From Streptomyces niger (lineage in GTDB: Bacteria; Actinomycetota; Actinomycetes; Streptomycetales; Streptomycetaceae): a DNA stretch of 64,000 nucleotides. Numbering within the stretch: the stretch's first letter is position 1; each line of letters opens with the position of its first letter. Under the pieces are notes generated by a model, which worked only from the letters and a program-made list of their open reading frames with translations, ran no database searches and was not told the origin of the DNA. The stretch is from positions 1 through 64,000 of the forward strand of contig NZ_JOFQ01000028.1 of the NCBI RefSeq assembly GCF_000718305.1. Reading direction: 5' to 3'. Shown in pieces: positions 39,786 to 49,604 of the stretch. The translations under genes were made by a program, and so were the position numbers.

Positions 39786-39989
39786 TCAGGTCTCGTCGGT
39801 CCGGTCGCGGTCCGTCAGGGAATCCTTGATCCCCTTGGCCTGGCCCTTGGTCTCGTCCACGGCGTCCTTGGCCTTGCCCTTGGTCTGGTCGGCGCGGCCC
39901 TCGCCCTTCATCCGGCGGTCGCCGGTGGCCTTGCCGGCCATCTCCTTGGCCTTGCCCTTGAGCTTGTCCATCGCGCCCTTGTCAGCCAT
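39786..39989 (-). CDS. CsbD-family stress protein
   Basis: A 67-residue, highly charged protein with the CsbD signature: MDKLKGKAKEMAGKATGDRR and KGEGRADQTKGKAKDAVDE, two related KGxAKE units. AAGGAG lies eight bases before ATG 39989. CsbD proteins are induced by general stress; the biochemical role is unknown. The divergent gene downstream encodes a SpoIIE-type phosphatase, which would suit a stress-response context. Confidence 0.9.
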   Translation of the reverse strand: MADKGAMDKLKGKAKEMAGKATGDRRMKGEGRADQTKGKAKDAVDETKGQAKGIKDSLTDRDRTDET

Positions 39990-40236
39990 GCCGGCACTCC
40001 TTCGTCTCGTTCGGCGGGACGGCAACCACGCTGCCCCACCCGTTGCCGGCCCGCACCCCGGGAAGGGCCGGGCCGGTACGGTCACCGGGCCACTGGACCG
40101 CGTCCTGCGCCGGGCGGTGACCGCCCGCTGTCCGAGGTACCCCGCACAGCCGTTTCATGCACGGCTGCCGGCCGCGTCCGCACCGGCGAGCCGGGCGCGC
40201 GGCTCTGCGGCGGGAGGGAGGCGGCAGTGTTAAAAA

Positions 40237-43005
40237 GTGGATATGGCGGGACTTCGTCGGATGGGGCAGCAGTCATGGGCGTGGCCGCGCTCCCTGCTGA
40301 ACCCGCGCAGCCTCGCCGGTCAGGTCTTCATCCTCCAGGTCGTGATCGTGGTCCTCCTGGTGGTGGCCGCGGTGACCGCCCTGGCTCTCCAGGCCAAGCG
40401 GGACAGCAAGCAGGCGGCCGAGCGGCGGTCGCTGTCCGTGGCCGAGACCTTCGCGTCCTCGCCCGCCGTGGCCCGGGCGATGAAGAGCCGCGACCCGACG
40501 GCCGTGCTGCAGCCGCAGGCGGAAGCGGTGCGCAAGCAGGCCAAGGTGGACTACGTCGTCGTCTTCGACCTGGCCGGCATCCGCATCACCCACCCCGACC
40601 GCAAGCTGATCGGCAAGCACGTGGTCGGGGCCTTCGGCGCGGCCCTCGACGACGCCCGCCACGGCCGCTCGTTCACCGAGGTCATCGACGGCCCGCTCGG
40701 GCCCGCCGTGGACAGCACGGCGCCCATCAACCGCCCCGACGGCTCCCTCGTCGGCGGGGTCTCGGCCGGCATCACCCTGGAGCACGCGGAGAACACCGTG
40801 GAGCGCCAGATGCCGGTGCTGCTCGGCGCCGCCGGACTGGGCCTGGTACTGGCCGCCGGTAGCACGGGCCTGGTGACGCGGCGGCTCCGCCGCCAGACGC
40901 ACGGCCTGGGCCAGGCCGAGATGACCCGGATGTACGAACACCACGACGCGGTCCTGCACGCCGTGCGCGAAGGCGTGGTCATCCTCGGTTCCGAAGGCCG
41001 GCTGCAGCTGGTCAACGACGAGGCGCGGCGGCTGCTGGAGCTGCCCCACGACGTCGAGGGCCGGGCCGTCGACGAGGTCGGGCTGCCGGACCGGCTGGTG
41101 GAGCTGATGCGGTCCGGACGGTCGGCCACCGACGAGGTGCACCACGTGGGCAACCGTCTGCTCGCCGTCAACGTACGGTCCACCGAACGCGCCGGCGGGC
41201 CGTGCGGCAGCGTCGCCACCCTGCGCGACACCACCGAACTCGCCTCCCTCAGCGGCCGTGCCGAGATCGCCGGGGAGCGGCTGAAGCTGCTGTACGAGTC
41301 GGGCGTGCGGATCGGTACGACGCTGGACGTGGTGCGTACGGCGGAGGAGCTGGCGGAGGTGGCGGCGCCGCGGTTCGCCGACATCGTCACCGTCGACCTG
41401 CTGGAGGCGGTGGTGGCGGGCGACGAGCCCTCGGTGCACGCCGGGTGGCGGATGCGGCGGACGGCGGTCAAGGGCGGACCGGGCGAGCCCGGCATCTATC
41501 CCATCGGCGAGCTGATCCACTTCGTGTCGACCACCCCGCAGGCGATGGCGCTGGAGAGGGGCGGGGCGGCGCTCGTGGCGGACCTGACCCGGACGGTCGA
41601 CTGGTCCGACCAGGACCGGGCCCGGGGCGCCGCGCTGCTGGAGGCCGGCGTGCGCTCGTTGGTGACGGTTCCGCTGCGGGCCCGCGGCGTGGTCCTGGGC
41701 ATGGTCAACTTCTGGCGGTCGGCGGACTCGCCGCCGTTCGAGGAGGAGGACCTGTCCTTCGCCGAGGAGGTCACGGCCCGCGCCGCCGTCTGCATCGACA
41801 ACGCCCGCCGCTACGCCCGCGAGCACGCCATGGCCGTGACCCTCCAGCGCAGCCTGCTGCCCCGCGGCCTCCCGGAACAGGACGCGCTGGACGTGGCCTG
41901 GCGATACCTGCCGGCCCAGGCCGGGGTGGGCGGCGACTGGTTCGACGTCATCCCGCTGCCGGGCGCCCGGGTGGCGCTGGTGGTCGGGGACGTGGTGGGG
42001 CACGGCCTGCACGCCGCAGCGACCATGGGGCGGCTGCGGACCGCGGTGCACAACTTCTCCTCGCTGGACCTGCCGGTGGACGAGCTGCTGGGTCACCTGG
42101 ACGAGCTGGTCACCCGCATCGACAGCGAGGAGGACACCGGCCAGGAGCGCCGCGGCTGGGAGGGCGTCACCGGCGCGACCTGCCTGTACGCGATCTACGA
42201 CTCGGTCAGCGGGCTGTGCACGATGGCCAGGGCGGGGCACCCGGGCCCCGCGCTGGTGGGCCCCGACGGCACGGTCGGCTACCCGGAGGTGCCGCCCTCC
42301 CCGCCCCTCGGCCTGGGCGGCCACCCCTTCGAGACCACCGAGCTGCGCCTGACCGAGGGCACGGACCTGGTGCTGTTCACCGACGGCCTGGTCGAGGACC
42401 GCGGCCGGGACATCGACACCGGCTTCCGCATGCTGGGCACGGCGCTGGCGGGGGCCGCGGGGCGCGGTCCGGACGAGATGTGCCGGGCGGCCGTCGAGGC
42501 CATGGTGCCCGAGCGCCCCTCCGACGACATCGCGCTGCTGATCGCCCGCACCTGCCTGCTCGATCCGTCGCGGGTCGCGGACTGGGCGGTGGCGCAGGAC
42601 CCGGCGGAGGTGGGCCGGCTGCGCGCGGAGTGCGGCGCGAAGCTGCGCGAGTGGGGGCTGGCGGACATCGGGTTCAGCACCGAACTGATCCTCAGCGAGC
42701 TGATCACCAATGCGATCCGGTACGGTGCGTCGCCGATCCGCCTCCGGCTGCTCCGCGACCGCAGCCTGATCTGCGAGGTGGCGGACGGCAGCAGCACCGC
42801 GCCGCACCTGCGCCGGGCGACGAGCATGGACGAGGGAGGCCGCGGGCTGTTCCTGGTGGCGCACCTCGCGCAGCGGTGGGGCACCCGGTACGTCCCCGGC
42901 GGCAAGGTCATCTGGACCGAGCAGCCCCTCAACGACGCGGGCGCGGCACCGGTCGAGACGCCGGCCGACGTCCTCCTGGACCAGTTCGACGACAGCGGGT
43001 TCTGA
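40237..43005 (+). CDS. Membrane sensor SpoIIE-type PP2C phosphatase with kinase-like ATPase domain
   Basis: A 922-residue signalling protein. Two membrane helices (about 30-50 and 193-213) enclose an extracellular sensor domain; a PAS domain (AVREGVVILGSEGRLQLVND), a GAF domain (about 360-520), a SpoIIE PP2C domain (GGDWFDVIPLPG, VVGDVVGHGLHAAATM, LVLFTDGLVE, DDIALLIAR) and a C-terminal HATPase (ELITNAIRYG, GGRGLFLV) follow. It probably controls an anti-sigma factor antagonist in a partner-switch system. The start is GTG 40237 or ATG 40243; neither has a good ribosome site. Confidence 0.92.
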   Translation: MDMAGLRRMGQQSWAWPRSLLNPRSLAGQVFILQVVIVVLLVVAAVTALALQAKRDSKQAAERRSLSVAETFASSPAVARAMKSRDPTAVLQPQAEAVRKQAKVDYVVVFDLAGIRITHPDRKLIGKHVVGAFGAALDDARHGRSFTEVIDGPLGPAVDSTAPINRPDGSLVGGVSAGITLEHAENTVERQMPVLLGAAGLGLVLAAGSTGLVTRRLRRQTHGLGQAEMTRMYEHHDAVLHAVREGVVILGSEGRLQLVNDEARRLLELPHDVEGRAVDEVGLPDRLVELMRSGRSATDEVHHVGNRLLAVNVRSTERAGGPCGSVATLRDTTELASLSGRAEIAGERLKLLYESGVRIGTTLDVVRTAEELAEVAAPRFADIVTVDLLEAVVAGDEPSVHAGWRMRRTAVKGGPGEPGIYPIGELIHFVSTTPQAMALERGGAALVADLTRTVDWSDQDRARGAALLEAGVRSLVTVPLRARGVVLGMVNFWRSADSPPFEEEDLSFAEEVTARAAVCIDNARRYAREHAMAVTLQRSLLPRGLPEQDALDVAWRYLPAQAGVGGDWFDVIPLPGARVALVVGDVVGHGLHAAATMGRLRTAVHNFSSLDLPVDELLGHLDELVTRIDSEEDTGQERRGWEGVTGATCLYAIYDSVSGLCTMARAGHPGPALVGPDGTVGYPEVPPSPPLGLGGHPFETTELRLTEGTDLVLFTDGLVEDRGRDIDTGFRMLGTALAGAAGRGPDEMCRAAVEAMVPERPSDDIALLIARTCLLDPSRVADWAVAQDPAEVGRLRAECGAKLREWGLADIGFSTELILSELITNAIRYGASPIRLRLLRDRSLICEVADGSSTAPHLRRATSMDEGGRGLFLVAHLAQRWGTRYVPGGKVIWTEQPLNDAGAAPVETPADVLLDQFDDSGF

Positions 43006-43048
43006 ACCGACGACGGCGACTTCCGGCCCCTGCCCGGATCCCAAGTGT

Positions 43049-43945
43049 TCAGAGGTGCAGCCGGTCGCCGCCCGCCAGGATCGCGGCGGCCAGCGCCTCG
43101 GCCGGGCGGCTCGCCGGCCCGTCCGGGCGGCCGTGCACCAGGACGAAGTCGACGCCGCCGAGGTCGGGCAGGCCCGCCCGGGACCCCACGCGGACCAGGC
43201 CGGGCGGGATCATGCCGAGCGAGTGCGCCATCACCCCGAGCCCGGCGCGGGTCGCCGCGATGAGCCCGTTCAGGCTGCCGCTCGTACAGGCGATGCGCCA
43301 CTCGCGGCCCTGCTCCTCCAGCGCCTGGAGCGCGCGGCCGCGGGTCAGCGCCGGCTGCGGGAAGAGCACCAGCGGCACCGGCCGCTGCGGATCCAGCCGC
43401 AGCCGTTCGCTGCCGATCCACACCAGCTTGTCCCCCCAGATCAGCCGCCCCCGCGGGTCCTCCGGGCGCCGCTTGGCGAGCACCAGGTCCAGCCGGCCGG
43501 CCGCCAGCCGCTCGTGCAGCGTCCCCGACAGCTCGACCGTCAGCTCCAGGTCCACCTCCGGATGGTCCCGGCGGAACCCCTCCAGCACCTCCGGCAGCCG
43601 GGTCAGCACGAAGTCCTCGGACGCGCCGAACCGCAGCCGGCCGCGCAGCCGCGTCCCGGCGAAGAAGTCCGCTGCCCGCTCGTTGGCCTCCAGGATGGTG
43701 CGCGCGAAGCCGAGCATCGCCTCGCCGTCCTCCGTCAGGTCCACCCCGTGGGTGTCCCGCGCGAACAGCCGGCGCCCGGACGCCGCCTCCAGCTTCCGCA
43801 CGTGCTGGCTGACGGTCGACTGCTGCACACCGAGGCGCTGCGCGGCCTGCGTGAAGCTCAGGGTCTGCGCCACGGCGAGGAAGGTCCGCAGCTGTACGGG
43901 ATCGAACACGCTCCGAGCGTACCCCCGCCCATCACGTTCCGACAT
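43049..43945 (-). CDS. LysR-family regulator
   Basis: A 298-residue regulator with an N-terminal winged helix (FLAVAQTLSFTQAAQRLGVQ, STVSQHVRKLEAASGRRLF) and a substrate-binding-type effector domain. It is divergent from the SBF transporter at 44075, 129 bases between starts, so it likely controls that gene. A start at VFDPVQL is also possible. Confidence 0.92.
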   Translation of the reverse strand: MSERDGRGYARSVFDPVQLRTFLAVAQTLSFTQAAQRLGVQQSTVSQHVRKLEAASGRRLFARDTHGVDLTEDGEAMLGFARTILEANERAADFFAGTRLRGRLRFGASEDFVLTRLPEVLEGFRRDHPEVDLELTVELSGTLHERLAAGRLDLVLAKRRPEDPRGRLIWGDKLVWIGSERLRLDPQRPVPLVLFPQPALTRGRALQALEEQGREWRIACTSGSLNGLIAATRAGLGVMAHSLGMIPPGLVRVGSRAGLPDLGGVDFVLVHGRPDGPASRPAEALAAAILAGGDRLHL

Positions 43946-44074
43946 AGCAGTGACTACGGTAAGAGGGCTTCCCGATTGCCGCGATCAGGCGCACTCTGGA
44001 GAGGGCACCGTCCATGCCCCGGGGCGCGACACCGCAGCACGCCCCGGCCCGAGCCGCCGACCGATAGAGAGACC

Positions 44075-45169
44075 ATGCGCCGCCCTCAGTTGAAGATCCC
44101 CTCCTGGCTCCCCGTGGACGGATACATCCTCGCGCTCATCGGCACGGTCGTGCTGGCGGCGCTGCTGCCCGCCAGAGGCGTCGTGGCCACCGGCGCCGAG
44201 GGCGTCTCGACCGGCGCCGTGGCGCTGCTGTTCTTCCTGTACGGCGCCCGGCTGTCCACGAGTGAGGCGATGGACGGACTGCGCCACTGGCGCCTGCACC
44301 TCACCGTCCTGGCGTTCACCTTCGCCGTCTTCCCGCTGCTCGGCCTCGCGGCCCGCGGCCTGGTGCCGTACCTGCTGACGCCGCAGCTCTACACCGGGCT
44401 GCTCTTCCTGTGCCTGGTGCCCTCGACGATCCAGTCCTCGATCGCCTTCACCTCCATCGCGCGCGGCAACGTCGCGGCGGCGATCTGCGCGGGCTCCTTC
44501 TCCAGCCTGGTCGGCATCGTGATCACGCCGCTGCTCGCGGCGGCGCTGCTCGGCGGGGACGGCGGCGGCTTCTCCGCCGACTCGCTGCTCTCGATCGTCT
44601 TCCAGCTGCTGGTGCCGTTCCTCGCCGGCCAGCTGCTGCGCCGCTGGATCTCCGGCTTCCTGACGCGGCACAAGAAGGTGCTCGGCTACGTCGACCGCGG
44701 CTCGATCCTGCTGGTCGTCTACACCGCGTTCAGCACCGGCATGGTCCAGGGCATCTGGAGCAAGGTCTCTTTCTGGCGGCTGGCGGAGCTGGTGGCCGTC
44801 GAGGCCGTCCTGCTCGCCGTGATGCTGACGCTCACCACGTACGGCTCGCGGAAGCTGGGCTTCCCGCGCGCCGACCGCATCGCGATCACCTTCGCGGGCT
44901 CCAAGAAGAGCCTGGCGGCCGGGCTGCCCATGGCCAGCGTGCTCTTCGGCGCGCAGGCCAGCCTCGCGGTGCTGCCGCTGATGCTCTTCCACCAGATGCA
45001 GCTGATGGTGTGCGCGGTGATCGCCAAGCGGTACGCGCGGCAGGCGGAGGCCGCGGAAGCGGCGGGGGAGACAGGGGAGATGGGGGAGCCGGGGGAAGCA
45101 GCGCCGGCCGGGCAGACGGAATCCGCCGGTGCCGTGTCGGCCGCCGAGCCGGTGGGGGCCCGCCGCTAG
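44075..45169 (+). CDS. Bile acid:sodium symporter (SBF)-family transporter
   Basis: A 364-residue membrane protein with about ten hydrophobic segments. Features of the SBF-like/YfeH branch: LLFFLYGARLS, CLVPSTIQSSIAFTSIARGN and FAGSKKSLAAGLPMASVLF. The last 40 residues are a cytosolic tail rich in A, E and G. Substrate unknown. Regulation by the divergent LysR protein is likely. Confidence 0.88.
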   Translation: MRRPQLKIPSWLPVDGYILALIGTVVLAALLPARGVVATGAEGVSTGAVALLFFLYGARLSTSEAMDGLRHWRLHLTVLAFTFAVFPLLGLAARGLVPYLLTPQLYTGLLFLCLVPSTIQSSIAFTSIARGNVAAAICAGSFSSLVGIVITPLLAAALLGGDGGGFSADSLLSIVFQLLVPFLAGQLLRRWISGFLTRHKKVLGYVDRGSILLVVYTAFSTGMVQGIWSKVSFWRLAELVAVEAVLLAVMLTLTTYGSRKLGFPRADRIAITFAGSKKSLAAGLPMASVLFGAQASLAVLPLMLFHQMQLMVCAVIAKRYARQAEAAEAAGETGEMGEPGEAAPAGQTESAGAVSAAEPVGARR

Positions 45170-45178
45170 GGTGCCTGC

Positions 45179-45748
45179 ATGACGGGCCAACACGTCCTCA
45201 CCTGGGACGTCACCGCGAGCAAAGGCATCGAGACCGCGTGGGTCGACCTCGGCGAGCGGACGCTGTCCGCGCACGGCCGGGCGGTGGGCACCGTACCGGA
45301 GGCCTACTGGATCACGTACGAGCTGGCGACCGGCGAGGACTACGTGACGCGGCGGCTGCGGGTGCGCGCCGAGAGCGCGGCCGGCAGCCGCGAGCTGGAC
45401 CTGCGGCGGGACGACGAGGGCCGGTGGACCGCGGGCGGTGAACCGCTCGCGGGCCTGGAGGAGGCGCTCGACTGCGACCTCGGGCTGTGCCCGCTCACCA
45501 ACACCATGCCGCTGCTGCGCCACGGGCTGCACCGCGCGCCGGGGACGCACGACTTCGTGATGGCGTGGGTGTCGGTGCCGGAGCTGGCCGTCCAGCCGTC
45601 CCGGCAGCGGTACGAGCATCTCGCACGGACGGAGGAAGGCGCCCTGGTGCGCTACTCCTCGGGCACCTTCCAGCGCGACCTGGAGTGTGACGGGGACGGC
45701 CTGATCATCGGCTATCCGGATCTGGCGCAGCGCACCCAGACCCGCTGA
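45179..45748 (+). CDS. Putative glycolipid-binding protein
   Basis: A 189-residue protein that fits the PF06475-type glycolipid-binding family: an N-terminal W-x6-G-x-E pattern (LTWDVTASKGIETAWVDL), repeated beta strands (YWITYELATGEDYVTRRLRV) and the DCDLGLCPLTNTMPLLRH block. It follows the transporter by nine bases and may be cotranscribed. Confidence 0.82.
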   Translation: MTGQHVLTWDVTASKGIETAWVDLGERTLSAHGRAVGTVPEAYWITYELATGEDYVTRRLRVRAESAAGSRELDLRRDDEGRWTAGGEPLAGLEEALDCDLGLCPLTNTMPLLRHGLHRAPGTHDFVMAWVSVPELAVQPSRQRYEHLARTEEGALVRYSSGTFQRDLECDGDGLIIGYPDLAQRTQTR

Positions 45749-45783
45749 CCGGCCGTCCCCTCCGCACCTCTCCTCGGCGTCCG

Positions 45784-47712
45784 TCAGTCCCCGCGCACCC
45801 GGTCCAGCGGCAGCCGGAGCACGACCGGCGCCGCGGCCGGCATGTTGTGCTCGCGGACCAGGGCCAGTTCACCGTCGCCGAGGGCCCGTCCGTAGACGCG
45901 TACCTCGTCCAGCGCGCCGGTGAAGAACGACCGGGAGTCCGGCTTCTGGCCGAGGTGCACCCCGAAGGTGTCGTTCCGGCTGACCGACCCCGGGACGTCG
46001 GCCACCGAGGTGGTCCGCGCCCCGTCCACCGTGAGCGTCAGCCGGCCGTCCGACCGGCGCAGTGCCAGGTGGTGCCACCGGCCGTCGTTGGCCGCGCCGG
46101 CCGCGGTGACCTGCACGGACTTCGCGGGCCCGGCGCCGGTCAGCGCCGTGAGGTCCGCCGTCAGCCGGTCCTTGGCAGGATCGGCGCGCAACGCCACCTG
46201 TGGCGCCTTGCTGCCCACACCCCCCATCCACAGCAGCGGCTGCTCACCGCTCCTCGCCTCGTACCGGAACCAGAGGCTGCAGGTGAAGTCGCGGTCGCCG
46301 AGCGGCAGCGAGGAGCGGAACGGCAGCCGCACGGCGTCGTCCTCGCCGTCGAACGCGACTGCTTGCCCGAAGCGTCCGTCGGTGGTCCGGGCGCCGCCCA
46401 GGACCGCCGCGGGGCGGGTACCGAACCCGCGGTCCGGGGTCGTCGGGTCCGGACCGCGGCGCGGCCCGAGCCAGTCCTCGGTGAACCGCGCGAAGCGGAT
46501 CTCGTCCCGCGCGTCCACCGCGCCGCCCTCGTAGAGCAGCCCGACCTCGCCGGGGGCGATGTTCGCCATGTCGGAGTAGCCGGACCAGTCCGTGGTGATC
46601 CGCGCGCCCCGGTCCACGCCCTCCCATGTGCGGCCCTCGTCGTACGAGGAACGGATGGTCATGGTGCGGCGCCGGTCGGGGTCCGCGGGCGCGGCGAACA
46701 GCAGCCGGCCCGGGCCGTCCGGTGACCGCGACGTCAGCCGCACCATCGAGCCCTGGACCATGGGGGAGTACAGATCGGGAATGGCTTCGAACGGCCGGGC
46801 GAAGGACTTGCCGCCGTCCCGGCTGACGGCCGCGGTGCGGTGGCCCAGGTCCGTGCCGTCCTGCTCCCTCCCGTTGACGTAGACGGTGCCGTCAGCGCGC
46901 TCCACGAGCGTCATCTCGGACGGCTTCTGACGGAATGTTCCGTCCGGTGCGGTGCGCCAGGTGTCGAGCGCGCCGGTGCGCCAGCTCCGCCCGCCGTCGT
47001 CGCTGTACATGAGGGCCGCGTGGTTGGCCGTTATGCGGCCGCCCCCGTAGCTCTCGGCGTTGACGGTGTAGACGAGCCGGCCCGCGTGCCGCCCGTGGGT
47101 CAGCTGGATGCCGTGCACGGGCCCGGTCGCGTACCAGGAGTTCCACGACGGCGGCCGGAGCACGGGCGTCATGTCCTTCGGCGTCGACCAGGTGCGGCCG
47201 TCGTCGTCGCTGAGCTGCATGTGCGGTCTGCGGTCGCAGGGCACGTCGCAGTTGCCGGCGTCGGTGCGGCCCTTGTTGTAGGTCTCGGCGAGGACGACGC
47301 GCCCGGTGCGGTGGTCCACCACCGGTGCCGGGTTGCCGTGCGTGTCGCCGCCGCCCTCGTTGACGACCTGGAGCGGGCCCCAGGTGCGGCCGCCGTCGGT
47401 GGACCGTTTCATCACCAGGTCTATGTCCCCGGCGTCCCCGCAGTTGTTCACCCGGCCTTCGGCGAAGGCGAGGAGCGTGCCGCGCGGGGTCGTCACGATC
47501 GCGGGGATACGGAAGCAGGAGTACCCCTTCTCTTGCGAGGCCTTGAACAGCACCTGCTGGCTGAGGCCGCCGGGGGCGGCTTCGGTGGGGGGTTGGGCGT
47601 GCGCGGGGATCGGGGGGAGGAAGGCGATCGCCGCCGTGGCCAGCGTGGCCCACCGGCGGCGTCGCCCGGGTCTCGGGCCGGGACTGTTGTGTGCGCTCGG
47701 CTCTGACGTCAT
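45784..47712 (-). CDS. Secreted exo-alpha-sialidase with C-terminal LamG-like domain
   Basis: A 642-residue GH33-type enzyme. The N-terminus carries RRRR and a hydrophobic stretch ending AHAQ, a signal peptide. The arginine of FRIPAIV belongs to the catalytic triad, and five Asp-boxes appear (STDGGRTW, SDDDGRTW, SDDGGRSW, SRDGGKSF, SYDEGRTW). From about residue 430 a concanavalin-like LamG domain (FTCSLWFRYEARSGEQPLLW, WHHLALRRSDGRLTLTVDG) probably binds glycans. ATG 47712; the longer frame upstream is not protein-like. Confidence 0.93.
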   Translation of the reverse strand: MTSEPSAHNSPGPRPGRRRRWATLATAAIAFLPPIPAHAQPPTEAAPGGLSQQVLFKASQEKGYSCFRIPAIVTTPRGTLLAFAEGRVNNCGDAGDIDLVMKRSTDGGRTWGPLQVVNEGGGDTHGNPAPVVDHRTGRVVLAETYNKGRTDAGNCDVPCDRRPHMQLSDDDGRTWSTPKDMTPVLRPPSWNSWYATGPVHGIQLTHGRHAGRLVYTVNAESYGGGRITANHAALMYSDDGGRSWRTGALDTWRTAPDGTFRQKPSEMTLVERADGTVYVNGREQDGTDLGHRTAAVSRDGGKSFARPFEAIPDLYSPMVQGSMVRLTSRSPDGPGRLLFAAPADPDRRRTMTIRSSYDEGRTWEGVDRGARITTDWSGYSDMANIAPGEVGLLYEGGAVDARDEIRFARFTEDWLGPRRGPDPTTPDRGFGTRPAAVLGGARTTDGRFGQAVAFDGEDDAVRLPFRSSLPLGDRDFTCSLWFRYEARSGEQPLLWMGGVGSKAPQVALRADPAKDRLTADLTALTGAGPAKSVQVTAAGAANDGRWHHLALRRSDGRLTLTVDGARTTSVADVPGSVSRNDTFGVHLGQKPDSRSFFTGALDEVRVYGRALGDGELALVREHNMPAAAPVVLRLPLDRVRGD

Positions 47713-47993
47713 GGTCCGACCTGCCCTTCGAGAGATCGGCGAGGCATCGGCGTCTACCGCGCGGTGGGTCCCGGGGTGTCCCCGGTGGCCCGCCGGACGG
47801 GTCATCTGGACATCCCACCTATGGACATCCCACGTCCCATGTTCGTGCGGAGGAAGGTACTTGTCCCGCAGGCGCCCCGGCAAGGAGTGTGCGTCACTCG
47901 GATTGGCCGAGGAGGGCCGCCGTGTTCCGGACGGCGGTACCCGTGCGTCGGGTGGGGCGCCAGTGCATCGGCACGAGCGCTCCCGGCGTGGCG

Positions 47994-48944
47994 TCAGGGG
48001 ATCAGTACGACCTTGCCGAGGTTGCCGCGTGCCTCGATGACGGCGTGTGCGCGGGCCGCCTCCGCCAGCGGGAACGTGGCGTGCACCGCCGGGCGCAGCC
48101 GGCCGCTCCGCGCCAGCTCCCACAGCTCTTCGCCGTGGCGCGCGTACACCTCCGGGTGGCGGGCGGCGAAATGGCGCATCGTCATACCGGTGAGCGTCTT
48201 CGCGCCGGCCAGCAGCTCGTACGCCGGTACGGTGCCGCCGCCGGAGTTGAAGAAGACCAGCTGTCCGCCGGGCGCGCATGCGGCGAGTGCGCGCGGCAGC
48301 AGCTCGCCGCCGACGCCGTCGAGGACGACCTCGGCGGGCTCGCCCCAGGACGCGTCCTCGTACGACACGACCTCGTCGGCGCCCAACCCGCGCAGGAACT
48401 CCGCCTTGGCCGCGCCGGCCGCCGGGCCCACCGCGGCGATCACCCGGCGCGCGCCCCGCACCCGCGCCAGCTGCACGGCCAGGTGGCCGGTCGCGCTGGC
48501 CGCCCCGGTCACCAGGACGGACGCGTCCGCCACGGACCGGGCGGTGTGCAGCGCGGCCAGCGCCACATGGCCGCCGCGCACCAGCGCCACCGCGTCCACC
48601 GCGCTCGCCCCGTCCGGTATCCGGCTCGTCAGGGCGGCCGGCACGGTGACCAGTTCGGCGTACGAGCCGGTGAACGGCAGGCCGGTCACCCGGTCCCCCA
48701 CCGCGTACGCCGGGACGTCGGGGCCGACCCCGGCGACCACCCCCGCGACCTCGCCGCCGAGCACGCCGGGCAGCGGCGGGCCGCCGCCGTTGCCGTCGCC
48801 GCGCACCGCGCGCACGGACGGCAGTGTCACGCCGATCGCCTCGGTGCGCACCAGCAGTTCGCCGGGGCCCGGCTCGGGCGCCTCGGCCTCCTCCATCCGC
48901 AGTACCTCGGGGCCGCCGTACTCATGGAACCGGATGCGCCGCAC
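47994..48944 (-). CDS. Zinc-type quinone oxidoreductase (MDR family)
   Basis: A 316-residue medium-chain reductase, quinone oxidoreductase branch. N-terminal GroES-like part (EYGGPEVLRMEEAEAPEPGP) and a Rossmann part with VLVTGAASATGHLAVQLARV. No structural zinc cysteines are seen. GTG 48944 has GGGAGG five bases upstream, better than the GTG at 48959. It is divergent from the MarR gene, and two operator-like repeats lie between. Confidence 0.9.
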   Translation of the reverse strand: MRRIRFHEYGGPEVLRMEEAEAPEPGPGELLVRTEAIGVTLPSVRAVRGDGNGGGPPLPGVLGGEVAGVVAGVGPDVPAYAVGDRVTGLPFTGSYAELVTVPAALTSRIPDGASAVDAVALVRGGHVALAALHTARSVADASVLVTGAASATGHLAVQLARVRGARRVIAAVGPAAGAAKAEFLRGLGADEVVSYEDASWGEPAEVVLDGVGGELLPRALAACAPGGQLVFFNSGGGTVPAYELLAGAKTLTGMTMRHFAARHPEVYARHGEELWELARSGRLRPAVHATFPLAEAARAHAVIEARGNLGKVVLIP

Positions 48945-48971
48945 GCATGCCTCCCGCACTCCGCAGAAACA

Positions 48972-49014
48972 TTGGGACCCCCAACGATAGACCAGGGAAC
49001 GTTGGACCGCCCAA
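48972..49014. promoter_or_regulatory. Two MarR-type operator palindromes
   Basis: TTGGGACCCCCAA (48972-48984) and TTGGACCGCCCAA (49002-49014) share a TTGG-N5-CCAA form and are 30 bases apart, three helical turns. They lie between the divergent oxidoreductase and MarR genes, close to both starts. Autoregulation and joint repression by the MarR protein are inferred. Confidence 0.7.
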
Positions 49015-49045
49015 CATTTTTGCTATCGCTCGATAGGCTGACGGC

Positions 49046-49504
49046 ATGGCCGAAACCCCCTACGTACCCGCACGCATCCGCGCCCTTCCCAGCTGGCTCC
49101 TGGGCCGCGCCGCCGCCCGCGGTCACCGGCTCGTCGCCGAGGCGCTCGCCGGCGAAGGCATGCGGATGATGCACCACGCCGTGCTGTCGGCCGTTGCCGA
49201 GCTGGGCCCGGTCTCCCAGGCGGACCTGGGCCGCAGCCTGAGCATCGACCCCAAGGACATGGTCACGATCGTCAACGACCTGGTCGCCGAGGAACTGGTG
49301 ACCCGCGCACCCGACCCGCGCGACCGCCGCAAGAACGCGGTCACCATCTCACCGGCCGGCACCCGCACGCTGCGCCGCACGCAGAAGCTCGGCGACGCGG
49401 CCAACGCGGAGCTGACCGCGGCGCTCACCCCCGCCGAACGCGACCAGCTCATCGACCTCCTCACCCGCATCGCCACCCCGGGCCTGGACGACCGCTGCTC
49501 CTGA
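49046..49504 (+). CDS. MarR-family regulator
   Basis: A 152-residue winged-helix regulator: LGPVSQADLGRSLSIDPKDM is the recognition helix region, EELVTRAPDPRDRRKNAVTI the wing with the DxRDRR motif. It is divergent from the quinone oxidoreductase gene and probably represses it in response to an electrophile or drug. Confidence 0.92.
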   Translation: MAETPYVPARIRALPSWLLGRAAARGHRLVAEALAGEGMRMMHHAVLSAVAELGPVSQADLGRSLSIDPKDMVTIVNDLVAEELVTRAPDPRDRRKNAVTISPAGTRTLRRTQKLGDAANAELTAALTPAERDQLIDLLTRIATPGLDDRCS

Positions 49505-49604
49505 CCGAGGGCGGACGGGGACGGTCGAGGGGCGAGACCGTTGACGATGGGTCAGGGGAGGGGGCCGGCGGCGGGGCGCCGGGGAGAAGGCTCCCGACGG
49601 TGCG

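Noticed and set aside
40273..43044. A minus-strand frame as long as the SpoIIE-type gene
   Set aside because: The plus strand shows a complete multi-domain protein; the minus frame has no motif.
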